From positions 9,504,001-9,568,000 of the forward strand of contig NZ_JAPNKC010000001.1 in NCBI RefSeq assembly GCF_026626705.1: a stretch of 64,000 nt of DNA, in the 5' to 3' direction. Position 1 is the stretch's first letter. The number at the start of each line of letters is the position of its first letter. Of this stretch, positions 18,738 through 26,235 are shown piece after piece. The notes beneath the pieces are model-generated. The model worked only from the letters and a program-made list of their open reading frames with translations. It was not told the origin of the DNA and did no database searches. The translations under genes and the position numbers were made by a program. The stretch comes from Pyxidicoccus sp. MSG2 (GTDB lineage: Bacteria; Myxococcota; Myxococcia; Myxococcales; Myxococcaceae).

Positions 18738-18766
18738 TTGACTCCCCTGGGGGTGTGGCAGACTAT
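18738..18766 (+). promoter_or_regulatory. Promoter candidate for tdk
   Basis: TTGACT at 18738-18743 and GACTAT at 18761-18766 are 17 bp apart. Because it lies inside the longest open frame, it argues for a tdk start downstream, at the TTG 18803. Confidence 0.4.
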
Positions 18767-18802
18767 CCGCGCCCCTTCCGGCCCCTCTCCGCGAGCGCTT
18801 CC

Positions 18803-19402
18803 TTGCATCAATTCCCCAAAGATATCGGGTGGATAGAGGTCATCTGTGGCTCCATGTTCTCCGGCAAGACGGAGGAGCTGATCCGCCGCGTCCAGCGGGC
18901 CCTGTACGGCAAGCAGAAGGTGCAGGTCTTCAAGCCGCGCATCGACAACCGGTACGACGACACGGCGGTGGTGAGCCACTCGCAGCTCAAGGTGACCTCC
19001 ACCCCCATCGACCGGGCTGAAGAGATTTTTTACCGGTTGGCCGCGGACACCCAGGTGGTGGGCATCGACGAGGTGCAGTTCTTCGGCGCGGAAGTGGTGG
19101 CGGTGGTGCAGGCGCTGGCCAACAAGGGCCTGCGCGTCATCTGCGCGGGGCTGGACCAGGACTACCAGGGGCGGCCCTTCGAGCCGATGCCGCAGTTGAT
19201 GGCGGTGTCCGAGTACGTGACGAAGGAGCTGGCCATCTGCGTCGTCTGTGGGAATCCGGCCAATCGCTCCCAGCGGCTTGTTTCCAGCGGGGAGCGCGTG
19301 GTGGTGGGCGCGGCCGGGGCGTACGAGCCGCGCTGCCGCAAGTGCCATGTCACGGAGCCGACGGAAGGCACGCCGCCGCAGACGCTGAAGCTGTTCGACT
19401 GA
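18803..19402 (+). CDS. tdk: Thymidine kinase
   Basis: 199 residues from the TTG at 18803 (LHQFPKDIGWIEVICGSMFS), the usual size; an ATG at 18722 would add 27 residues unlike the family and would overlap the promoter candidate. It phosphorylates thymidine in pyrimidine salvage. P-loop GSMFSGKTEELIRR, GIDEVQFF (Walker B with catalytic Glu), GLDQDYQGRPF (lasso-side) and two zinc pairs, CVVC and CRKC, are intact. The downstream upp gene is 43 bp away in the same direction. Confidence 0.93.
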   Translation: MHQFPKDIGWIEVICGSMFSGKTEELIRRVQRALYGKQKVQVFKPRIDNRYDDTAVVSHSQLKVTSTPIDRAEEIFYRLAADTQVVGIDEVQFFGAEVVAVVQALANKGLRVICAGLDQDYQGRPFEPMPQLMAVSEYVTKELAICVVCGNPANRSQRLVSSGERVVVGAAGAYEPRCRKCHVTEPTEGTPPQTLKLFD

Positions 19403-19445
19403 AGGACACGTGTCGTCCGCCTGACGGGCGACAGGAGCCGACCGG

Positions 19446-20261
19446 ATGCGCGACACCCTGTACGCGAACGTGCCCTTCAAGCTGAACGAGATGACCCACC
19501 ACTATGGACCGCACGTCCACCTGGTGGGAAATCCGTTCCTCCTCTCGCAGCTGGCCACGTTGTGTTCGAAGGGTGTCATCCAGCCGCAGATCAACCGGCT
19601 GGTGGAGCAGCTCTACGCCGACCTGGTGAAGACGGTGGTGAACGCCGAGTTCCCCCGGAAGATGGTGAGCCTGCCCACCCGGATGATTGATTACACCCCG
19701 CAGGGCCTCTACCAGGGCGAGGTCATCGACCCGCAGGTGCGCGTGGTGACGGTGAACATCGCCCGCGCGGGCACGCTGCCGTCGCAGGTGACGTACGACT
19801 TGATGAACACCACGGTGGACCCGTCGCTGGTACGGCAGGACCACATCATCATGAGCCGGATGATTGACGCCGCTCAGGCGGTGGTGGGCTCGGAGATTGG
19901 CGGCGCGAAGATTGGCGGCGACGTGGACGACGCCTTCGTGCTCTTCCCGGACCCGATGGGGGCCACGGGCGGCAGCCTGTCCACGGCGATTTCGCTCTAC
20001 AAGTCGAAGGTGCCGGGGCGTCCCCGGCGCATCATCACCCTGAACCTCATCGTCACGCCGGAGTACCTGCGGCGCATGACGACGGAGCACCCGGACGTCA
20101 TCATCTACGCGCTGCGGTTGGACCGGGGCATGTCCCCGCCGGAGGTGTTCGGCACGGAGCCGGGCGCGCTCTGGGAGCAGGAGCGGGGACTGGATGACCG
20201 GCAGTACATCGTTCCCGGAGGTGGCGGCTTCGGGGAGATCATGAACAACGCCTACGTGTAG
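19446..20261 (+). CDS. upp: Uracil phosphoribosyltransferase-like protein
   Basis: 271 residues, longer than E. coli Upp (208). It has the UPRTase PRPP-loop counterpart LFPDPMGATGGSLSTAI, the Arg-rich VTVNIARAGTLPSQ and a C-terminal DRQYIVPGGGGFGEIM resembling the uracil-binding end. It should make UMP from uracil and PRPP. ATG at 19446 has AGGAG eight bases upstream. It sits between tdk and hpt, so the three form a salvage operon. The longer N-terminus makes it a distinct subfamily; a related phosphoribosyltransferase activity is possible. Confidence 0.82.
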   Translation: MRDTLYANVPFKLNEMTHHYGPHVHLVGNPFLLSQLATLCSKGVIQPQINRLVEQLYADLVKTVVNAEFPRKMVSLPTRMIDYTPQGLYQGEVIDPQVRVVTVNIARAGTLPSQVTYDLMNTTVDPSLVRQDHIIMSRMIDAAQAVVGSEIGGAKIGGDVDDAFVLFPDPMGATGGSLSTAISLYKSKVPGRPRRIITLNLIVTPEYLRRMTTEHPDVIIYALRLDRGMSPPEVFGTEPGALWEQERGLDDRQYIVPGGGGFGEIMNNAYV

Positions 20262-20272
20262 TGGAGGAGCCC

Positions 20273-20806
20273 TTGGCGTTCTACGAGCAGCAAGTCGGCG
20301 TGATGATTTCCGAGGAGAAGTTGCAGGCTCGCGTGCGGGAGCTGGCCGCGGAGATTACGCGCGACTACGCGGGCAAGGACCTGACGCTCATCTGCGTGCT
20401 GAAGGGCTCCGTGTTCTTCGCCATGGACCTGGCGAAGAACATCGACCTGCCGGTGAAGCTCGAGTTCCTCGGCGTGTCCAGCTACCAGGGCGGCACGGAG
20501 TCGACGGGCGAGGTGCGCATCACCACGGACGTGAGCAAGCCCATGGCGGGCAAGCACCTGCTCATCATCGAGGACATCATCGACACCGGGCTCACCATGC
20601 AGTTCCTGCTGGAGAACCTGCGTGCCCGGCACCCGGCGTCCCTGAAGCTGTGCTCGCTGCTGGAGAAGCCGGCGCGGGCCCGGACGAAGGTGGACATCGA
20701 CTACAAGGGCTTCGTCATCGATGACCACTTCGTCGTGGGCTACGGGCTCGACTACGCCGAGGTGTACCGGAACCTGCCGTTCATCGGCGTGATGAAGGGG
20801 AAGTAG
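20273..20806 (+). CDS. hpt: Hypoxanthine phosphoribosyltransferase
   Basis: About 177 residues from TTG 20273, which has GGAGGAG five bases upstream; a GTG at 20261 overlapping the upp stop by one base would add four residues. It salvages hypoxanthine and guanine with PRPP. CVLKGSVFFAMDLAKNIDLP, VSSYQGGTESTGEV (flexible loop) and the PRPP motif LLIIEDIIDTGLTMQFLL are diagnostic; FVVGYGLDYAEVYRNLP is the family C-terminal signature. Last gene of tdk-upp-hpt, ended by a strong hairpin. Confidence 0.95.
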   Translation: MAFYEQQVGVMISEEKLQARVRELAAEITRDYAGKDLTLICVLKGSVFFAMDLAKNIDLPVKLEFLGVSSYQGGTESTGEVRITTDVSKPMAGKHLLIIEDIIDTGLTMQFLLENLRARHPASLKLCSLLEKPARARTKVDIDYKGFVIDDHFVVGYGLDYAEVYRNLPFIGVMKGK

Positions 20807-20823
20807 GCCCCTTCCCGGCTGGG

Positions 20824-20850
20824 AGGCGCGCGCCCGGAGGCGGCGCGCCT
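20824..20850. terminator. Hairpin between hpt and the convergent lipoprotein gene
   Basis: AGGCGCGC at 20824-20831 pairs with GCGCGCCT at 20843-20850, followed on the plus strand by TCATG. It sits in the 61-bp convergent gap and can stop transcription from either side. Confidence 0.65.
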
Positions 20851-20867
20851 TCATGACCCCTGGAGCG

Positions 20868-21170
20868 CTATAGCGGGCAGAAGGTCTGCGACGTGCCCGG
20901 GCAGTAGGTCTCGACGTTGTCGCAGACGACCGAGCAGCTCGTCCGGCCCGGGATGCACAGGGTGTTGCTGCGCTTGCAGCCGATGGAGCCGCCGGACGGG
21001 CAGGTGATGCGAACGGTGTCACAGCCGGGAGGCCCTGCCTCGTTCCCGGGCTCGGAACGGAGCGCCGCGGCATCCTGGGCCGGGTTCGTGTCGCTCGGGG
21101 ACTCCGGGCTGGAGGCGGGGCCACAGGCGGTCAGGGCCAGCAGCGCGAGCAGGCGGACTGCGTTCTTCAT
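20868..21170 (-). CDS. Small Cys-rich lipoprotein
   Basis: 100 residues. The signal peptide MKNAVRLLALLALTACG ends in a lipobox (LTAC), so it should be lipidated and held at the inner or outer membrane. The mature part is a short Ser/Pro/Glu-rich linker and then a C-terminal domain with nine cysteines (CDTVRITCP, GCKRSNTLC, SCSVVCDN, YCPG, FCP), likely to be disulfide-bonded in the periplasm or on the surface. No known domain is recognised. It is monocistronic, convergent with hpt. Confidence 0.75.
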   Translation of the reverse strand: MKNAVRLLALLALTACGPASSPESPSDTNPAQDAAALRSEPGNEAGPPGCDTVRITCPSGGSIGCKRSNTLCIPGRTSCSVVCDNVETYCPGTSQTFCPL

Positions 21171-21410
21171 GCGAGCACCTCGGGGTAGGGGAGACGTGCG
21201 AGCGTCATTCCGAGGATTCCGAGCGTCAACGGTTTTATGGGTCGGCGGAGCGCCGAGGGCTCCTCGCGGGCGCCGCCCCCCGGGCATGGAGCGGTGGCTT
21301 CTGTTGCCATGTGGTTGCACATGCACACCGTCCTTGAGGGGACTGCTCGTGCCGTGAGGCGCCAGCCGTGGGCAACCGTGGCGCGGGCCATCGCGGAAGA
21401 GAGGCTGCGC

Positions 21411-22238
21411 ATGCCTGCATCCATGGTGAAGTCCGCTCCGGCGCGCGCCGGTGGCGAAGAGGCGCTCCGGAAGTATGTGGCGGAGCTGATAGGCACTTTC
21501 GTGCTGGTGCTGGGAGGTGTGGGCGCGGCCGTGCTGGCGGGGGAGCGCATCGGCTTCCTTGGCGTGTCGCTCGCGTTTGGCTTGTCGCTGCTGGCGATGG
21601 TCTACACGGTGGGGCCCATCTCCGGCTGCCACGTCAACCCGGCGGTGACGCTGGGGCTCTTGCTCACGGGGAAGATGGAGTCCCGCCACGCGCTCGGCTA
21701 CGTGGTGGCCCAGTGCGTGGGAGCCATCGCCGCGGCCGGGGTGGTGCTGCTGATTGCCCGGGGGGTACCGGGGGGCTACTCGGCGTCCGTGGAGGGGTTG
21801 GCGTCCAACGGCTTCGGCGCCGCGTCGCCCGAGGGGTACGGCATGGGCGCGGCCTTCCTCACCGAGGTGGCGCTCACCTTCCTGCTGGTGCTGACGGTGC
21901 TGGGGGCCACGGATGCGCGCGCGCCCGTGGGCTTCGCGGGGCTGGCGATTGGACTGGTGCTGGCGCTCATCCACCTGGTGGGGATTCCGGTGACGAACAC
22001 GTCCGTGAATCCGGCGCGCAGCCTGGGGCCGGCGCTGTTCGCGGGCGGGCTGGCGCTGAGCCAGTTGTGGCTGTTCATCGTGGCACCGCTGCTGGGGAGC
22101 GCTACCGCCGCGGCCGTGTACCGCACCGTGTTCCGCCCGGTGGTGCCGATTACGGCCAGGACGGCGGAGCGGGCCACGGAGCGCGAGCGGGCGGAGCGGG
22201 TGGCGAGCAACCGGACGGACACCCAGGTTCCGACCTGA
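21411..22238 (+). CDS. aqpZ: Aquaporin Z-like water channel
   Basis: 275 residues from ATG 21411, which has GAGAGG upstream; earlier in-frame starts give a non-family N-terminus. Six membrane helices and two NPA half-helices are visible: GCHVNPAVTLG and TSVNPARSLGPA. The selectivity-filter positions of orthodox water channels are kept: Phe in SLAFGLSLLAM, His in LIHLVGIPVTNTSVNPAR, Thr and Arg in the same block. This points to water rather than glycerol transport. The last 25 residues are an added charged tail rich in Arg, Glu and Ala. It is followed by the tandem-repeat block. Confidence 0.92.
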   Translation: MPASMVKSAPARAGGEEALRKYVAELIGTFVLVLGGVGAAVLAGERIGFLGVSLAFGLSLLAMVYTVGPISGCHVNPAVTLGLLLTGKMESRHALGYVVAQCVGAIAAAGVVLLIARGVPGGYSASVEGLASNGFGAASPEGYGMGAAFLTEVALTFLLVLTVLGATDARAPVGFAGLAIGLVLALIHLVGIPVTNTSVNPARSLGPALFAGGLALSQLWLFIVAPLLGSATAAAVYRTVFRPVVPITARTAERATERERAERVASNRTDTQVPT

Positions 22239-22267
22239 GTCGGCACGTGGGGGCGGCCCGCACGGAA

Positions 22268-22505
22268 TGACGTGACCCGGGCCGCGCTCCCCGGGCGGGC
22301 AGCCGTGGAAGGAACGTTCATTCCGTCCGGCTGGCGGCAGAGGGGAGTGCCGCGATTCGGGCCGCCTCCCCCCGACGGTCGCCGTGGAAGGAACGTTCCT
22401 TCCGGCAGTTCGCTGGCAAAGGGGAGTGACGTGACTCGCGCCGCCTCCCCCCGACGGTCGCCGTGGAAGGAACGTTCCTTCCGGCTGGCTGCCAGCGGAG
22501 TGGAG
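22268..22505. repeat. Three tandem 79-bp units, each with an 18-bp palindrome
   Basis: Units at about 22268-22347, 22348-22426 and 22427-22505. The core GCCGTGGAAGGAACGTTC begins at 22302, 22381 and 22460, exactly 79 bp apart. Units 2 and 3 carry the perfect palindrome GGAAGGAACGTTCCTTCC (22386-22403, 22465-22482); unit 1 has one change (22307-22324). Upstream of each core is a GC-rich arm ending CTCCCCCCGACGGTC in units 2 and 3. The period is not a multiple of three, so it is not coding repeats. It fills the gap of 455 bp between aqpZ and the LysE-family gene, where I see no gene. Confidence 0.9.
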
Positions 22506-22693
22506 GCACCTGCGGCGTCTCGAGTGAGACGGAATCGCGGTTCCGGACGGAGCACGCGGCCTGGAGCGCGAGCACCCGCTTGCACGGGCCGGTGCGCTTC
22601 ACGGGACGCTCGTGCGGGCGTATACGGCAGACGTGGGACGCGGCCGAGGTGTCCCGCACCTCGCTCCGGGTGTCACGGAGTGGAGCCACCGCC

Positions 22694-23326
22694 ATGCTCT
22701 TCGACCCGACCCGCCTCGCCGCGTTCATGCTGGCCGGCATCGCGCTCACTCTCACCCCGGGGCCGGACACGATGTACGTGCTGGCCCGGAGCCTCGGCCA
22801 GGGCCGCTCCGCGGGCGTGGTGTCCGCGCTGGGCATCGCCACCGGGTGCCTGTTCCACATCGCCGCGGCGGCGCTGGGACTGTCCGCGCTGCTGGCGACG
22901 TCCGCCATGGCCTTCACCGTGGTGAAGTGGGTGGGTGCCGTCTACCTGGTGTGGATGGGCGTGCAGATGCTGCGCCGCAATGCGGGCCCGGAGGTCGTGC
23001 AGGGACTCCAGCCCACGAGTCTGTGGCGCAACTTTCGCGACGGTGTCGTCACCAACGTGCTCAACCCGAAGGTGGCCCTGTTCTTCCTCGCCTTCCTGCC
23101 GCAGTTCGTGGACCCGGCCCGGGGCTCCACGGGAGCGCAGTTCGTCGTGCTCGGGTTGCTGTTCGACGTGACGGGGACGGCGTGGCTCATGTTCCTCGCC
23201 GGTGCTGCTGGCGCATTCGGCGCGTGGCTGCGGCGCAACCCGCGCGTGGCCGAGGCGCAGAAGCGCGTGACGGGCGCGGTGTTCATCGCGCTCGGGGCCC
23301 GGCTGGCGCTGCAGGGACGGGAGTAG
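22694..23326 (+). CDS. LysE/RhtB family exporter
   Basis: 210 residues with six predicted helices. The N-terminal signature ALTLTPGPDTMYVLARSLGQG, then GIATGCLFHIAAAALGL and FRDGVVTNVLNPKVALFFLA followed by FLPQF are diagnostic of LysE/RhtB translocators, which export amino acids or related small molecules with the proton gradient. The ATG at 22694 has GGAG seven bases before it; the longer frame upstream runs into the repeat block. The substrate cannot be predicted. No adjacent LysR-type regulator is present. Confidence 0.88.
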   Translation: MLFDPTRLAAFMLAGIALTLTPGPDTMYVLARSLGQGRSAGVVSALGIATGCLFHIAAAALGLSALLATSAMAFTVVKWVGAVYLVWMGVQMLRRNAGPEVVQGLQPTSLWRNFRDGVVTNVLNPKVALFFLAFLPQFVDPARGSTGAQFVVLGLLFDVTGTAWLMFLAGAAGAFGAWLRRNPRVAEAQKRVTGAVFIALGARLALQGRE

Positions 23327-23336
23327 CGGCTTCGCT

Positions 23337-23984
23337 TCAGAAGATCGTGGTGACGACGAGGTACGCCACGTAGACCGCCCAGGGCAGGGCGACCAGGACG
23401 CTCAGGAGGTTGAGCAGTCCGGCCCAGAGGGGGTAGCGCTCGCGCCAGGGCAGGAGCAGGAACTGGCCTCCGGCCAGGATGGGCATGGGCAGGAGGTTGA
23501 TGGCCGCCAGCTTCGCGCTCAGCAGGCCCCAGACGCGGAGCAGCTCTCCGTTGCGGAGCAGCGCGACGAGGCGCTCGATGCGGCCCGGGAGGGCGGAGAG
23601 CTCGAAGGGCAGGGTGAATCCGTGGACGAACTGGTGGAGGCCCTCGGTGGCGCCCAGGCAGACCATGGCGATGGCGACCTGGGTGACCCATGGCAGGAGG
23701 ATGACGGCGCCGTGCATGGGGAGTGAGAGCTGCTGGAGCCGGTTCACCTTCGGTGCGTCCGCGGGCTCTTCCGTGAAGCCCACCGCGCTGGCGATGGCGA
23801 AGGGGCGGAAGGCCCAGACGATGCCACCCAGGCGCCCGGTCAGCAGGACGGGGCCGATGCCCAGGTCCACGAGCACGGGCCGCGCGCCCAGGGTGCTCGC
23901 CACCGCTGCCTGGGCCAGGGCCCAGAGCACGTTGACGGCGAAGAAGAGCAGCCAGAGCCAGAGGAAGGGGACGAGGCGGTCCAT
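23337..23984 (-). CDS. M50-like membrane protein lacking metalloprotease residues
   Basis: 215 residues, five or six membrane helices. Two landmarks recall site-2 proteases: ALAQAAVASTLGARPVLVDL followed by GIGPVLL in the place of the HExxH helix and the following glycine strand, and AAINLLPMPILAGGQFLLLP in the place of the N-x-x-P-x-P-x-L-D-G-G motif. The zinc ligands are gone: there is no HExxH, and the motif Asp is replaced by Ala. Its function may be scaffolding or substrate binding rather than cleavage. The assignment to the M50 fold is inferred from these short motifs and spacing only. It is convergent with the LysE gene (10-bp gap). Confidence 0.6.
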   Translation of the reverse strand: MDRLVPFLWLWLLFFAVNVLWALAQAAVASTLGARPVLVDLGIGPVLLTGRLGGIVWAFRPFAIASAVGFTEEPADAPKVNRLQQLSLPMHGAVILLPWVTQVAIAMVCLGATEGLHQFVHGFTLPFELSALPGRIERLVALLRNGELLRVWGLLSAKLAAINLLPMPILAGGQFLLLPWRERYPLWAGLLNLLSVLVALPWAVYVAYLVVTTIF

Positions 23985-24078
23985 GGGGTGCCTTCCGTTC
24001 TACCACGGTGGGGAGACAGTGCTTCCGGGCCTGGAGTAGCGCGTTGCAACCCTGATACGCCTTCATGGCGAGGGCAGC

Positions 24079-25050
24079 ATGGGCTACGGCGTCGTCAGTC
24101 ATCTTTGGATTCATGGGAACCCGGACGGCACCACCGTCAGCCAGTGGCTGGACGTGGCGCTCAGGACTTCATTCCAGAGCGGGTACGAGTTCGAAACCGT
24201 GGTCGCGGATGCGTACCGTTTCGGGCCGGCGCTGACGCTCGTCGACGTGCAGCCCCTGGGGAAGTTGACCCGGAGCAGGTCTGCTTCCAAGGCGGCTGAG
24301 GCCGGATCGAAGACCGACTTCCTGACCCGAGTGGCCGAGCTCGCGGCCGGGACGGGACTCCGGTGCACACGCATCTGGATGGGTGACCTCGGAGACATGT
24401 CCTGGGAGCTCGAGGTCACCGGCACGGGAGCGCGCCCCATCGGAGCCCGCATGCAGGACGCGGAGTTGTCCACGCTCGGGCCGCGAGGCTGGAGCGAGGA
24501 CTCCAAGAGTCCCTCGGTGGCCCGGGACATCATTCGAGGCGTCGTCAGCCTGCCGCTCGTGGAGGTCCATCACTACATCGACTGGGCGCTCGCCACCCGG
24601 GATGCCATCGAGAAGAGCGCGCCGGTCGAGGGGTTTGATTCAACGCTCATCGCGCGGCTGCTCTCGACCCGCTATCTGGTCTGGAAGGGCAGGGCGCTCC
24701 AGAGGGTCATGACGGCGGAGGAGATGGCACCCGAGCTCGCTGGAGCTCTGCGGCTTCGCACGGCACGGAGTCTCGTGCAGCCGGTCCTGGTCTGGAGTCT
24801 CGTCGTGACGGTGGCCGTCATCGTGCCGGCCGTGCTGTACCACTTCATCTTCGCCCCGCCCGTGGAGGGCCCGAAGGTGGGGCTCGTGCTCGGCGGCCTC
24901 ATCACTTCCTTCTGGCTCCTGTTCTCGCTGGTGGGGTTCGACGACTTCAAGGGAGCCCCGGTGCGCTGGCCGCGAAGGGCGGCGCTCCTCGTTGGCGGCG
25001 AGCTGGCGATGGCCTTGCTGATGTGGGTGGTGCACGGCGCGCCGTCCTGA
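24079..25050 (+). CDS. Hypothetical protein with C-terminal membrane helices
   Basis: 323 residues. The first 230 residues form a soluble alpha/beta domain of unknown family; the C-terminal 90 residues contain three membrane helices (SLVVTVAVIVPAVLYHFIF, VGLVLGGLITSFWLLFSLVG and LLVGGELAMALLMWVV). There is no signal peptide, so the N-terminal domain is probably cytosolic. The start ATG at 24079 has a weak GAGGG upstream. The GC content is slightly lower than in neighbours. No recognised motif. Confidence 0.7.
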   Translation: MGYGVVSHLWIHGNPDGTTVSQWLDVALRTSFQSGYEFETVVADAYRFGPALTLVDVQPLGKLTRSRSASKAAEAGSKTDFLTRVAELAAGTGLRCTRIWMGDLGDMSWELEVTGTGARPIGARMQDAELSTLGPRGWSEDSKSPSVARDIIRGVVSLPLVEVHHYIDWALATRDAIEKSAPVEGFDSTLIARLLSTRYLVWKGRALQRVMTAEEMAPELAGALRLRTARSLVQPVLVWSLVVTVAVIVPAVLYHFIFAPPVEGPKVGLVLGGLITSFWLLFSLVGFDDFKGAPVRWPRRAALLVGGELAMALLMWVVHGAPS

Positions 25051-25231
25051 AGTGTGCAGGTGCGGCGTCCGGATGGGCCGGCACTCACGGCACCCGCGTT
25101 GTGGCGCGGACACTCCTCTCGGACGGCGGCGCAGGTCTGCCTTCCGCGTAGAACCTGATTAACGGCACGCGCGTTACTTCCTGCAACCACAACGTCCGTT
25201 CACGAAGGGCGGACACGCAGGAGGTACTCAC

Positions 25232-25471
25232 ATGGCGAAGAACAGCAGCCGCGGTGGTGGCGTGCACACCACCCCGAATCCGGAGGGCGCGGGCTGGGTC
25301 AACCAGATGAAGGGGAAGGTGACGAGCAAGCACCGGCTCAAGGAGCGCGCGGTCGAGACGGGACGGGTGCTGGCCCAGGAGAAGAGGACCGAGCACACCA
25401 TCCACAACATCGACGGAAGCATCGGGAAGAAGAACAGCTACGGCAACGACCCGAGCACGTCGAAGGGCTAG
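25232..25471 (+). CDS. DUF2188 family small protein
   Basis: 79 residues, basic. The layout HTTPNPEGAGWVNQMKGK, AVETGRVLAQEKRTEHTIH and NIDGSIGKKNSYGNDP fits DUF2188 (short two-repeat-like beta/alpha domain; consensus ends D-G-x-I-x-x-x-x-S-Y-G-x-D-P). The role is unknown; members are found in stress-linked settings. ATG at 25232 is preceded by AGGAGG. Its own strong terminator follows, so it is monocistronic. Confidence 0.85.
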   Translation: MAKNSSRGGGVHTTPNPEGAGWVNQMKGKVTSKHRLKERAVETGRVLAQEKRTEHTIHNIDGSIGKKNSYGNDPSTSKG

Positions 25472-25486
25472 CGCCTGGTGCGGCGC

Positions 25487-25514
25487 AGCCACCCGGATGG
25501 GGGACCGGGTGGCT
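25487..25514 (+). terminator. Terminator of the DUF2188 gene
   Basis: AGCCACCCGG at 25487-25496 and CCGGGTGGCT at 25505-25514 form a perfect 10-bp stem with an eight-base loop, followed by CTTGG. It begins 16 bp after the stop. Confidence 0.75.
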
Positions 25515-25588
25515 CTTGGCGGGGGCGACGCATGCTTGCGGTCCGGGTGTGATTTACGGAGTCAGGGCGGGCATGGTGGATTCAGGGC

Positions 25589-25822
25589 ATGCGCTTCAGT
25601 CACGTGTGGGTCGCACTGGCGCTGCTGGCGGGCTGTGCGTCGCCCCCGCTCGTCAGAGCGCCTTCTTCCGAGCGCCGGGCCGTCGCCCCCGCCACGAGGT
25701 CGCCCACGGCCTCGCGCTACCGGCTGGAGAGCGTCGAGGTCTTCGGCTCACCCCGGACCGGGGACCGGGTGGCCGGACGGAGTCAGGTGGAGACCCGAGG
25801 GGGAAGTTCCTGGGTGAGGTGA
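25589..25822 (+). CDS. Short putative lipoprotein, possibly a truncated gene
   Basis: 77 residues. MRFSHVWVALALLAGCASPP is a lipoprotein signal with lipobox LAGC. The remaining part, Ser/Pro/Arg-rich then YRLESVEVFGSPRTGDRVAG, has the shape of the first strand-helix of a POTRA module (x-G-x-x-R-T-x-x-x-V), then stops. It overlaps the end of the convergent gene by 40 bp. The likely reading is the 5' remnant of a longer outer-membrane or secretion gene, but a genuine short lipoprotein is possible. Confidence 0.4.
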   Translation: MRFSHVWVALALLAGCASPPLVRAPSSERRAVAPATRSPTASRYRLESVEVFGSPRTGDRVAGRSQVETRGGSSWVR

Positions 25823-26157
25823 TGGAAGAGCTGCTCCATCCACCGGAGCTGCTCCTCCTCATCGGGCGTGATGGGCGTGTGCCTCCAGCCGAGGACGAAC
25901 GGTCTCCAATGCACCAGCGTCGCCAGCAGCTCGGCCTTGCGATCCAGCTCTTGCGCAGCCCGGCAATATCCGACGAGCGCCACTGACGCCGCTGAGCGGC
26001 ACCACGGGGCTTCCTTCTGGATGTCCCTGGCCGCGAGCACCTCGAGTGCACTCGCGTAGGCGCGAAAGGCGCCTTCGGTGTTCCCGGCCCGGCGCTGGCG
26101 GTCCGCCGCGCCAATCCGCCGGGCCGCTCGCAGCCCCGCGACGAATGAGCGGACCAT
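25783..26157 (-). CDS. Hypothetical small helical protein
   Basis: 124 residues, mostly helical, with Ala/Arg-rich TPR-like stretch RAGNTEGAFRAYASALEVLA (one repeat-like helix pair) and a Trp-rich middle (VHWRPFVLGW). No signal peptide. ATG at 26157 was taken because a longer frame is a shadow of nrdB. I do not recognise a family. The C-terminus overlaps the lipoprotein frame on the other strand. Confidence 0.5.
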   Translation of the reverse strand: MVRSFVAGLRAARRIGAADRQRRAGNTEGAFRAYASALEVLAARDIQKEAPWCRSAASVALVGYCRAAQELDRKAELLATLVHWRPFVLGWRHTPITPDEEEQLRWMEQLFHHLTQELPPRVST

Positions 26158-26174
26158 GGGGCCTCTTGCAAGAA

Positions 26175-26209
26175 GGCCCGGCCCTCGCAGGATGCGGAGG
26201 AGCCGGGCC
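26175..26209 (-). terminator. Terminator of the nrdAB operon
   Basis: GGCCCGGC at 26175-26182 pairs with GCCGGGCC at 26202-26209, and the loop can extend the stem with CCTCGCA/TGCGGAGG. On the minus strand it is followed by TTCTTGC. It lies 26 bp after the nrdB stop. Confidence 0.75.
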
Positions 26210-26235
26210 GGATGGTCAACCTGCGCGTGGGAGCG

